A stretch of DNA of 64,000 nt from the NCBI GenBank assembly GCA_963738545.1, contig CAVTXA010000007.1, forward strand, positions 248,001-312,000. Reading direction: 5' to 3'. Each line of letters opens with the position of its first letter. Positions within the stretch are counted from its first letter, which is position 1. This document shows positions 1 through 7,671 of this stretch, in pieces. Source of the DNA: Bog-756 sp963738545. GTDB lineage: Bacteria; Actinomycetota; Acidimicrobiia; Acidimicrobiales; RAAP-2. The notes under the pieces are model-generated. The model was not told the origin of the DNA. It saw only the letters and a list, made by a program, of their open reading frames with translations, and did no database searches. A program made the translations under genes and the position numbers.

Positions 1-487
1 GTCGGGCGTCCCGGGTCAGATCGAAGAGCAGGAGGGCCAGCTGCATGCCCCCGATGCCGTCGGTGAGGGAATGGTGGACCTTCATGATCAGGGCCGCCCG
101 GTTCCCGCTCACCTTCTCCACGAGGGTGAACGTCCACAGCGGTCGGGAGCGGTCGAACCCGGTCATGGCCTCGACCCGGACGAACTCGAGGACGGTGGCC
201 CGGGTTCCTGGAGCGGGTGCGGCGATCACCCGCAGATGCCAGGAGAGATCGAAGTCCCCATCGACCCATCGCGGGTTGGCCAGCCGACCGGGCACCTCCA
301 CCGGCCGCTGCCGGAAGCGGGGGGCCAGGCGCGTCGCCCGCTCCAGGCGTGCGGCCAGGGCGGCGACGTCCGGCGGCCCGTCGAGCCACGCCACGGCCAG
401 GATGGTGGAGCGAAGCCCGGGATCCTTTTCGAGGTACCACGAGAAGGCGTCCGTGTGGCGCATGAACTCCTGGGTTCCCGTGTTCAT
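1..487 (-). CDS. Wax ester synthase/diacylglycerol acyltransferase (WS/DGAT), 3' end outside window
   Basis: The first 162 residues of a WS/DGAT-type O-acyltransferase, which joins acyl-CoA to diacylglycerol or a fatty alcohol to make storage lipid. The family active site HHxxxDG is present as HHSLTDG at about residues 138-144. The start is the ATG at 487, preceded by a strong GGGAGGAG ribosome-binding site. The gene runs off the left edge, so its C-terminus is not seen. It lies divergently from a second WS/DGAT gene with about 195 bp between them. Substrate choice cannot be read from the sequence. Confidence 0.85.
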   Translation of the reverse strand, partial: MNTGTQEFMRHTDAFSWYLEKDPGLRSTILAVAWLDGPPDVAALAARLERATRLAPRFRQRPVEVPGRLANPRWVDGDFDLSWHLRVIAAPAPGTRATVLEFVRVEAMTGFDRSRPLWTFTLVEKVSGNRAALIMKVHHSLTDGIGGMQLALLLFDLTRDAR

Positions 488-682
488 CGCTCCTCCCGAG
501 GTAGCCGATGACCATTCCGAACGTAGGCCGGTTCGGCTCGAGCCATTAGGGCCAAAGGTCACGAATCGGGCCGCTGGACCGCTGGATCTCCGGCTTTGAG
601 CCTCCGGGTGAATGGCGAGGGGCCCGCGTCGGTCAACGGTTCTAGGGTGCAGAGTGGGGCGGGGAGGAGAAGGGAGGTGCTG

Positions 683-2098
683 ATGGACCGGCTGAGCGCT
701 CTCGACACCGAATTCCTCCACCTGGAGGACGGATCTGTCCACATGCACATCGGCGTGGCCTGCATCTTCGCCGACCCGCCACCTGATGACGGTGCCTTCG
801 AAGCGCTGGTGGCCTCGAAACTGGCCTTCCTCCCCCGCTACCGGCAGCGGGTCCGGACCGTGCCTTTCGAGTTGGGTCGTCCGGTGTGGGTCGACGATCC
901 CGATTTCGACCTCGGCTACCACGTCCGGCATACGGCACTGCCCGCGCCGGGATCCGATGCCGCCTTCTGCCGACTGATGGGACGGCTGATGTCCCAGCCC
1001 TTGGACCGGGCCCGGCCGCTGTGGGAGATGTGGCTCGTCGAGGGCCTCGAGGGTGGGATGTGGGCGCTGGTGTTCAAGGTCCACCACTGCATGGTGGACG
1101 GCATCGCCGGCATCGGGCTCCTCACCGTGCTGATGGACCTCGTCGCCGACACCGTCGTCACCGAACCGGTGCCCTGGGCGCCGCGGTCCGAGCCGTCCGG
1201 CGCGCTCAAGGTACTCGACGCCTGGGGAGGACTGGCATCGGACCTCGGGGGCGTGGCCGGCCAGATCCCCGCCGCCGTCGCCCATCCCCTGGTTGCCGTC
1301 CGCTCCGGTCTGGCCACGGTCGCCGGCGCCTTGCGCTTCGCCGAGCACCTGGCCCCGACCCGGTCCCTTTCCATCGAAGGGCCGGTGGGACCCCACCGGG
1401 CGTGGGCCCACGCCTCCGCCAGCCTCGCCGACGTGAAGACCATCCGGGCCGCCTACGGGGGCACGGTGAACGACGTCGTGCTGGCCGCCGTGGCCGGGGG
1501 TTACCGCGCCCTGCTGGAGGGTCGGGGCGACGAGGCGGACGGGGCCGTCGTGCGATCCCTGGTGCCCGTGTCCACCCGTGGCGACGGTGGTCGAGGGGTA
1601 CCGGACAACCGGGTCTCGGCCATCCTCTGCGAGCTTCCGGTCCACCTAGCCGACCCGGTCGACCGTCTCGAGGCGGTCACGGCCCAGATGGCGCGACTGA
1701 AGGGCTCGCACACCGTGGAGGCGGGCGAGACCGTGGCGTCAGTAGGCAATCTCGCTCCGCCCCTGTTGATGGGGGCGGTCAGCCGCTGCACGATCCGGGC
1801 CATGCGTCACTACGGGCAGCGCTCGCTCAACACCGTCACCACCAACGTGCCCGGCCCTCAATGCCCCTTGTACTGCTTGGGACGACCCATGGTCGAATAC
1901 CGTCCCTTCGTCCCCATCAGCCACGGGCTCCGGGTCGGTACCGCCATCCTCTCCTACAACGGGGCCCTCATCTTCGGCATCACCGGGGACTACGGCTCGG
2001 TACCCGAGGTGGACGTGGTGGCCAAGGAGACGGCGGCGGGAATCAGTGAGCTCCACGACCGAGCGCTGGTGTCCCTAGGCGACCACCGTCCCGACTGA
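683..2098 (+). CDS. Wax ester synthase/diacylglycerol acyltransferase (WS/DGAT)
   Basis: A complete WS/DGAT of 471 residues, the usual family length. The N-terminus MDRLSALDTEFLHLED is typical of actinobacterial members. The catalytic motif HHCMVDG is at residues 134-140, and the C-terminal domain carries the usual TNVPGP motif. The family esterifies diacylglycerol or fatty alcohols with acyl-CoA at the membrane. The ATG at 683 is chosen because it follows GGGAGG and fits the family N-terminus; the frame stays open to 596 but that extension is not family-like. It is paired divergently with another member, as is common in lipid-storing actinobacteria. Confidence 0.93.
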   Translation: MDRLSALDTEFLHLEDGSVHMHIGVACIFADPPPDDGAFEALVASKLAFLPRYRQRVRTVPFELGRPVWVDDPDFDLGYHVRHTALPAPGSDAAFCRLMGRLMSQPLDRARPLWEMWLVEGLEGGMWALVFKVHHCMVDGIAGIGLLTVLMDLVADTVVTEPVPWAPRSEPSGALKVLDAWGGLASDLGGVAGQIPAAVAHPLVAVRSGLATVAGALRFAEHLAPTRSLSIEGPVGPHRAWAHASASLADVKTIRAAYGGTVNDVVLAAVAGGYRALLEGRGDEADGAVVRSLVPVSTRGDGGRGVPDNRVSAILCELPVHLADPVDRLEAVTAQMARLKGSHTVEAGETVASVGNLAPPLLMGAVSRCTIRAMRHYGQRSLNTVTTNVPGPQCPLYCLGRPMVEYRPFVPISHGLRVGTAILSYNGALIFGITGDYGSVPEVDVVAKETAAGISELHDRALVSLGDHRPD

Positions 2099-2146
2099 TC
2101 CCGGGCCGCAGATGAAGCCGAGCAGGAGTATCCGGGCCGGCGGAGC

Positions 2147-3598
2147 TCAGGACACCACTGGCGCCGGAGCCTCGGCCCCGTCGAGCGGGTCGGCGGGCGA
2201 CGTGGCCCCGGGTCGATCCCCGCCGGGCTGGGCCGGATGGGCGGCCAAGGTCCGCAGGGGATAGTAGAGCGCGCCGGCCACCACGAACCCCACCAGGAAG
2301 GAGAGGTCGGCACCGTCCAGCTGGTTCGACACGGCGCCGTGCACCAGGCCCGTGTCCATGAACGGCACCATGGCGGCGAAGCCCACCGCCAACGACAAGA
2401 GGGCGGGCCAGCCGGTCCGCAGGTTCCGCCACTCCAGCATGTGGACCAGGGTCTCTCGGTTGACCCCGTCCCGCCGGTCCCGCCAGTCGATGACCACCAC
2501 GGCCAGAAAGGGTGCGATCCAGTAGGCGGTGAACAGCAGGACGTTCTGGAACTTGGCCGCCACATCACCGGTGTCGAGCCACAAGATGAGGAAGAAGGCC
2601 ACCGCCGTACCGATCAGCGCGGAGACGTGGCGCTTGACCTTGACCCCACCGGCCTGCACGGCGAGCGAGCCCGAGTAGTCGTTGAGGGCGTTGGAGGTGA
2701 CGGCACCGAACATGATGGCCAGGAGGGCCAGCCCCCCGAGCAGCCCCCCGCCCATCAGCTGTTGGACGCCCGCCGCCGTCTGGCTGGCCAGGGTCTTGGC
2801 TCCCAGGAGGCCGATGGTGTACACCCACAGGAAGGATGCGGCCAGGCCGGCGAAGGTGAACCAGAACAGGGGCTGTCGGGGGGTGTCGGCGGCCATGTAG
2901 CGGCTGTAATCGGCGGCATAGGTGGCCCAACTGAAGCCCCCCGAAAAGGCGATGGTGACCATGAGGAAGAACATGGCCACAGCCACGCCGCCATGCACGG
3001 TGTTGTGCACGGGAAAGTGACGGTGGGCCAGGATCTTGTAGGTGAGGAGCACGAACAGGACGGTGAGCACGACCGCCCCCCAGCTCTCGAGGCGGTGGAT
3101 GAACTCGTAGCCGAGGAAACCGACCAGCCCCTCCAGGGCCAGGACCACCAGCACACCGACGGCGAAGGGCACGTGGAAGAGGATCTGGGCGGCCTGGCCG
3201 CCGAACAGTCCGACCAGGGCATCCCAGGCCACCGACGACACCCACTGCACCAAGGCCACCACCGAGATGGACTTACCGAAGGGCAGGCGGGCCAACGGCA
3301 GCTGGGCCATGCCTGTCTTCGGGCCCCACAGCGCCAGGCCGGCCACGGGGGCGGCCCCGAGGAGGACTCCGATCACGATGGCGGCGATGCCCGCAGCCAG
3401 ACCGAGGCCGAGGCCCGCGGCCAGGGTGCCGGTGAAGACCCCGGACAGCTCCATGTTGGGGGCGAACCAGACCGTGAAGTTCCGCCAGTTGGCTCCGTAG
3501 CGTGCATCCTCGGGGATGGGGACGATGCCCGCCGTCTCGAGGGTCAGGTCCCCCTGATGCGTGGGCCTGGCCCCGTCAAAGGCGCTGATGGTGGTCAC
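2147..3598 (-). CDS. NCS1-family nucleobase:cation symporter (cytosine/purine permease)
   Basis: A 483-residue integral membrane protein with about twelve hydrophobic segments. The N-terminal signature YGANWRNFTVWFAPNMELSG is characteristic of the NCS1 (CodB/Fur-type) purine, cytosine or allantoin permeases, which take up nucleobases with H+ or Na+. Further family features are the ATYAADYSRY loop and the LNDYSGSLA segment. It starts at GTG 3598. It converges with the WS/DGAT gene and stands alone, with no deaminase or hydantoinase beside it, so the substrate is undetermined. Confidence 0.88.
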   Translation of the reverse strand: MTTISAFDGARPTHQGDLTLETAGIVPIPEDARYGANWRNFTVWFAPNMELSGVFTGTLAAGLGLGLAAGIAAIVIGVLLGAAPVAGLALWGPKTGMAQLPLARLPFGKSISVVALVQWVSSVAWDALVGLFGGQAAQILFHVPFAVGVLVVLALEGLVGFLGYEFIHRLESWGAVVLTVLFVLLTYKILAHRHFPVHNTVHGGVAVAMFFLMVTIAFSGGFSWATYAADYSRYMAADTPRQPLFWFTFAGLAASFLWVYTIGLLGAKTLASQTAAGVQQLMGGGLLGGLALLAIMFGAVTSNALNDYSGSLAVQAGGVKVKRHVSALIGTAVAFFLILWLDTGDVAAKFQNVLLFTAYWIAPFLAVVVIDWRDRRDGVNRETLVHMLEWRNLRTGWPALLSLAVGFAAMVPFMDTGLVHGAVSNQLDGADLSFLVGFVVAGALYYPLRTLAAHPAQPGGDRPGATSPADPLDGAEAPAPVVS

Positions 3599-3809
3599 CG
3601 GTCTGGTCGTCCTTGCTCGTGGTTCGTCTGGCTGGGGGGCTCGCGGGACGTGTGGGGATGGAGTGATTCTGCACCGGATTGGCGGGGTGCCCGCCAGTCG
3701 GACGACGACCAGGGCTGAGCGAGAGGCTCATCGGCCGATCCGGGGCGGGAATGCCATCACGGATGCCACCCCCACTAGGGTCGGGAGATCGCGCCCAGGG
3801 GAGGAATCC

Positions 3810-4846
3810 ATGAAGGACATGAAGCTCGGACTGCAGCTCGGCTACTGGGGGGCCGGACCGCCGGCCAACGCCCCTGAGCAGGTGGCTTCGGCCGAGAGCC
3901 TCGGGTTCGACTCGGTGTGGACGGCCGAGGCCTACGGGTCCGACGCCCTCACCCCCCTGGCCTGGCTGGGCGCCCAGACCACCAAGCTCCGGCTGGGCAC
4001 GGCCCTCTGCCAGCTCTCGGGTCGGACCCCGACGGCCATGGGCATGGCCGCCATCACCCTCGACCACCTCTCGGGCGGTCGCTTCGTGTTGGGACTCGGC
4101 GTGTCCGGCCCCCAGGTCGTGGAGGGCTGGTACGGACAATCCTTCTCCAAGCCCCTGGCCCGGACCCGCGAGTACGTGGACATCGTGCGCCAGGTGGTGG
4201 CCCGTGAGGGCGTGGTCACCAGTGACGGCCCCCACTATCCGCTCCCCTACCCGGGCGGCACCGGGCTGGGCAAGGCGCTGAAGCCGATCGTGCACCCGCT
4301 GCGACCGGAGATCCCCGATCATCCTGGGAGCCGAGGGACCGAAGAACGTGGCCCTGGCCGCCGAGATCGCCGACGGCTGGTTCCCCATCTTCTTCTCCCC
4401 CAACGCGGTGAAGGCCTTCGAGCCGGCCCTGGCCGAGGGGTTCGCCCGCCCCGGGGCCCGACACACCGCCGAGGACTTCGAGGTCATCGCCTTCGCCCCC
4501 ACCATCATCGACGACGACATCGAGCGGGCCGCCGACCTGATGCGCCCGTCGGTGGCCCTCTACATCGGGGGCATGGGCGCCAAGTCGATGAACTTCCACT
4601 TCGATGTCTACGCCGCGCATGGGCTACGAGGCCGAGGCCACCAAGATCCAGGAGCTGTACCTGGCCGGCCACCGCGACGAGGCCATCGCCGCCGTCCCCA
4701 CCAAGCTCATCGAGGACACGGCGTTGATCGGCCCCAAGGAGAAGATCCGTGACGACCTCGAGGGGTGGAAGGAGTCCATCGCCACCACCCTGCTCGTGTC
4801 GGGTGGGCCCGACACGTTGCAGCTGTTGGCGGAGTTGGTGCTGTAG
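3810..4846 (+). CDS. LLM-class (F420-type) oxidoreductase, disrupted by two +1 frameshifts
   Basis: A luciferase-like monooxygenase family protein of about 344 residues, probably using coenzyme F420 or FMN. The ATG at 3810 follows GAGGAA. Three reading frames each give a family-like segment. Frame 1 has LGLQLGYWGAGPP and the LGLGVSGPQVVEGWYG motif. Frame 2, from about 4318, has ILGAEGPKNVALAAEIADGW. Frame 3, from about 4616, has RMGYEAEATKIQELYLAG and runs to the stop at 4844-4846. Removing one base near 4317 and one near 4615 joins them exactly as in intact relatives. Neither site is a homopolymer. A sequencing or assembly error is more likely than a real pseudogene. Confidence 0.85.
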
Positions 4847-5044
4847 GCCTCGGAAGTCAGGAGCTACCTCCGGCTCGCATCAGTGGGGTGCCCGTGGCTC
4901 CCCAGAGGTGTCTCGATCTGATGATGGTGTCGAGGGTGCCAGGTTCGCAACCGTGCCGAGGTTCGCCAAGGCCAGACGGGCAGTCCGCCCCGACGAGCCC
5001 CGATCGCCACCCGGCCTCCTCCCGTCGACGGTACTCTTCGGACG

Positions 5045-5593
5045 GTGCGACCACTTCGGTACTCCATCAACGTCACCTTGGACGGGTGCTGCGATCACCG
5101 CGCGATCCCCGCTGACGAAGACCTGCACCGTCATGCCAGGGAGAACCTCGAGCACGCCGATGCCCTCCTCTTCGGCCGGGTGACCTACGAAATGATGGAA
5201 TCGGCCTGGCGGCTGCCGGCGCCGGCGGGAGCACGACCTGCGTGGACGGAACCCTTCGCCGAGACGATCGACGCGGCGAAGAAGTACGTGGTGTCAAGCA
5301 CCCTGGACCAGGTCGATTGGAACGCGGAGCTACTCCGCGGGGATCTGGGCGACGCCGTTCGGCAACTCAAAGAGGAGCCGGGCAACGGGCTCTTTGTGGG
5401 AGGCGTGCAGCTCCCCCTGGCATTGACGGAACTGGGATTGATCGATGAGTACGAGTTCGTCGTGCATCCCAGACTCGCGGGCCACGGGCCGACGTTGTTC
5501 GCAGGGCTGTCGCACCATGTTGACTTGAGGCTGGTGAGTCGGCTGGAGTTCGGCTCGGGGGCCGTGGCCGAGCGGTTCGAGCCGAGAGGGTAG
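5045..5593 (+). CDS. RibD C-terminal/dihydrofolate reductase-like protein
   Basis: A 182-residue protein of the RibD_C (dihydrofolate reductase-fold) family, which reduces pteridine- or pyrimidine-like substrates with NADPH. Visible features are the N-terminal strand and loop SINVTLDG, the LLFGRVTYEMM segment, and the GGVQLPLALTELGLIDEY helix typical of the family. The GTG at 5045 gives the family start MRPLRYSINVTLDG. The true substrate of these stand-alone members is generally unknown. A second, different member lies at 28350-28910. Confidence 0.82.
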   Translation: MRPLRYSINVTLDGCCDHRAIPADEDLHRHARENLEHADALLFGRVTYEMMESAWRLPAPAGARPAWTEPFAETIDAAKKYVVSSTLDQVDWNAELLRGDLGDAVRQLKEEPGNGLFVGGVQLPLALTELGLIDEYEFVVHPRLAGHGPTLFAGLSHHVDLRLVSRLEFGSGAVAERFEPRG

Positions 5594-5762
5594 CCATCGG
5601 GCTTGCCGACCTTGCCGAACCAGCGTGTTGCGCCAGTGGCACTCACAAGGGGGGGCACCGGTTCATGGGACTCAAGACCGCCGGGACAGGTGCCGATTGA
5701 ACACCGTCGAGTCATCTCGAATCACCCATGCCTGAGGCATGGCCACGATAGGAGGAAACCGG

Positions 5763-6404
5763 ATGAGGCGTGATCGTCCGAAGCGATGGCCGGCGCTGAT
5801 CACGGCGTCGGCTCTGTTGATGACGGGTGTGTTCGCACTCGGCGAGGGCAGTGCCGGGGCCACGTCCCCCTCGGTGGTCAGCGAACCCACCTACGGGTTC
5901 TCCTTCACCCTTCCCGCCGGTTGGAAGCAAGTACCTCTCAACGGCGGTGATGTCACTGCGCTGCTGAACGCGGCCGTCCACAACGATCCGACACTCGCCA
6001 ATGCCCTGAGCGGCGAGGTCAGTTCGGCAGCATCCAAGGGAATGAAGGTATTTGCCGTCGGTCCGGTCAGTGGGTCAACGGTGGCGAACCTGAACATCAT
6101 CGTCACCTCATCGTCCGGTGCGCCGACCGGCAACGCCTTCGCGCCGGCAGCCGTGGCTGAAGCCAAGATCGGTCTGGCGGAACTGAGGGCGAGTGACCCC
6201 AAGACTTCGGTTGTCCACAATCGTCTCGGTACCGTGGCCGAGGCAACCTACGAGTTGACCCTCAAGGGATCACCAGCCCAGTTCGGCACCCAGTTCTACG
6301 TGCTGCACGGGTCACACATCGAGATCATCTCGGTGACCACATCAAGCAGGTCCGGATCGCAGGCCGATGCGCGTGCCATGGTCAATGGCTGGCGCTGGCA
6401 CTAG
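5763..6404 (+). CDS. Secreted protein of unknown function
   Basis: A 213-residue predicted exported protein. The N-terminus has a basic MRRDRPKRW followed by a hydrophobic stretch ending near GSAGATS, a plausible Sec signal peptide. The mature start YGFSFTLPAGWKQVPL resembles the PsbP/LpqN-like single-domain secreted proteins of actinobacteria, but no family can be assigned with confidence. The start is the ATG at 5763, preceded by AGGAGG; an in-frame ATG at 5739 lacks a good ribosome-binding site. A similar-looking but unrelated secreted protein is at 59476. Confidence 0.65.
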   Translation: MRRDRPKRWPALITASALLMTGVFALGEGSAGATSPSVVSEPTYGFSFTLPAGWKQVPLNGGDVTALLNAAVHNDPTLANALSGEVSSAASKGMKVFAVGPVSGSTVANLNIIVTSSSGAPTGNAFAPAAVAEAKIGLAELRASDPKTSVVHNRLGTVAEATYELTLKGSPAQFGTQFYVLHGSHIEIISVTTSSRSGSQADARAMVNGWRWH

Positions 6405-6696
6405 GAAGGAGTCGGCCACCTCTTTTACATTGTCGCGCTGTCTGCATCGATGGTCGACAAGCTGAAAGAAGGAAGCCGATCCACCTGGCGGACGCTGCCC
6501 CCTGTGGCCGCCAGCGGCTTGCTGACAGAAGTCGCTTCGTCCTGGCCGAATGCGCACCGATCGGTTGGCGCAAGAAGCGGTCGAGGGATGACGAGCCGCC
6601 TCATCTGGCAGGGTTGTGATCGAATCACGAGCCATCTCGACACCTGAGGAACGCCTCGAGGGTTGGGGCTGAACCGGCCTCAACGACAGCTGCTGA
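6405..6696. other. Intergenic stretch, nothing recognised
   Basis: About 290 bases between the secreted-protein gene and the end of hicB. No open frame with coding character, tRNA fold or strong hairpin was seen. Base composition starts to fall here towards the lower-GC hicAB segment, so this may be the left edge of an acquired piece. Confidence 0.4.
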
Positions 6697-7278
6697 CTAT
6701 CTCGGGTGACTCTCGATCCAAGCAAGGGCTAAACCGATACCGACGGCCCCAGCAATCGCTCCCAACCCCTCCTTCTCAACGCCCGGAAGAAGACGTCGGA
6801 GACTTTCAGCAAGGTCCTCGGAAAGGCTGACTGCGAGTTCCACTTGGTCAGACCTCGATGTTTCAGCCCCTGAGACCAGTTGTTGAATGCGCTGATGTGA
6901 CAGACCAAGAACCTCGCCGGCATCTCGGAGCGACAGATGGGCATCATGGACCAGCGACAACGCTGCTTCGGTAACTGCGTTGCTCGCAGATTTGCTCACT
7001 GCATCGGCGATCTCTCGCTCGGCTAACGCCTTCTCTACGATTTCCTGGATGTGATCGGGCAACTCAGGCAATCGAAATTGAATCTGACTGCATGCACGCT
7101 CCACAGGAATATCCAGCCAAAGAGCCAGAGCGTCGATCAAATACTCGCGCGCCTTGCCAAGCGTCCTCCCAAACGAATGCACCTGCGGAAGTTCTTCCAG
7201 CTCGGACAACCACTGTCCCGACGGGTCGAGCTCACATGTGGCGTGGTATCGCTGGACCCCAATCTCTGTCTTGATCAT
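6697..7278 (-). CDS. hicB: HicB-family antitoxin
   Basis: A 193-residue antitoxin of a type II toxin-antitoxin pair. The N-terminal part (YHATCELDPSGQWLSELEELP...FGRTLGKAREYLIDALALWLD) is the degenerate RNase-H-like HicB fold that masks the HicA active site. The middle (LSLRDAGEVLGLSHQRIQQLV, about residues 110-132) is a helix-turn-helix that would bind the operator. The tail after it is longer than in short HicB proteins. It starts one base after the hicA stop (TGA-C-ATG), so it is translationally coupled. Its base composition is clearly lower in GC than its neighbours, which suggests recent transfer. Confidence 0.85.
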   Translation of the reverse strand: MIKTEIGVQRYHATCELDPSGQWLSELEELPQVHSFGRTLGKAREYLIDALALWLDIPVERACSQIQFRLPELPDHIQEIVEKALAEREIADAVSKSASNAVTEAALSLVHDAHLSLRDAGEVLGLSHQRIQQLVSGAETSRSDQVELAVSLSEDLAESLRRLLPGVEKEGLGAIAGAVGIGLALAWIESHPR

Positions 7279-7279
7279 G

Positions 7280-7477
7280 TCAGTTCAACCATCCCTTGCC
7301 GAAACATGGAGCCAGGTCGCGAACGATCGATCGAAGCGTGCCGGTTGGGAGCTCCCCACTGTGGATCGGGACGACTGTCTGGCAACGACCACAACGGATA
7401 ATGAGATGAGAGCCAGAGTGTCGGACTTCAACGCAACCCCTTTGTTTCATGACCCTCCGGAGGTCTCGAACCTTCAC
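7280..7477 (-). CDS. hicA: HicA-family mRNA interferase toxin
   Basis: A 65-residue toxin of the HicA family, a small double-stranded-RNA-binding-fold ribonuclease that cuts mRNA in the absence of HicB. The catalytic histidine lies in the GSH motif (His24). The C-terminal part has the PIHSGELPTGTLRSIVRDL pattern of the family. The GTG at 7477 is preferred because it gives the canonical start MKVRDL; the ATG at 7450 would cut this off. A -10-like TAGAAT lies only about 12 bases upstream, so the mRNA may be almost leaderless. Toxin first, antitoxin second is the usual hicAB order. Confidence 0.87.
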   Translation of the reverse strand: MKVRDLRRVMKQRGCVEVRHSGSHLIIRCGRCQTVVPIHSGELPTGTLRSIVRDLAPCFGKGWLN

Positions 7478-7488
7478 TCTATCAGGCT

Positions 7489-7525
7489 ATTCTACTAGAC
7501 ACTAACTGTCTACAAGACTAGACAC
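7489..7525 (-). promoter_or_regulatory. hicAB promoter and palindromic operator
   Basis: The inverted repeat TAGACA-ctaac-TGTCTA spans 7496-7512. The half-site TAGACA recurs at 7519-7524 as part of a 9-base direct repeat (ACTAGACAC at 7494-7502 and 7517-7525). On the leftward strand a -10-like TAGAAT (7489-7494) abuts the repeat. This is the expected layout for autorepression by the helix-turn-helix HicB. The assignment is inferred from position and symmetry. Confidence 0.65.
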
Positions 7526-7671
7526 AAACCCGACAACACCACAACGCGACGGCCCGGCACGCGCTCTCGAACGGTTGCATAGCCACCGGCCCGTGCGGAG
7601 GGCGTGTCGTCGCCGACCGCAGCAGCACGTCGACATGTGTGGCTAGGGCTTGGGCATCGCTGCGGACCAGC

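Noticed and set aside
2237..3718. A 493-residue rightward open frame opposite the NCS1 permease gene
   Set aside because: It is the antisense of a clear twelve-helix permease, has low-complexity His/Gln/Gly-rich composition typical of antisense high-GC frames, and matches no family.
3810..4846. A true pseudogene of the LLM oxidoreductase
   Set aside because: Two single-base changes fully restore the protein and there are no other damaging changes, which is not expected of an old pseudogene; it is treated as a probable sequence error.
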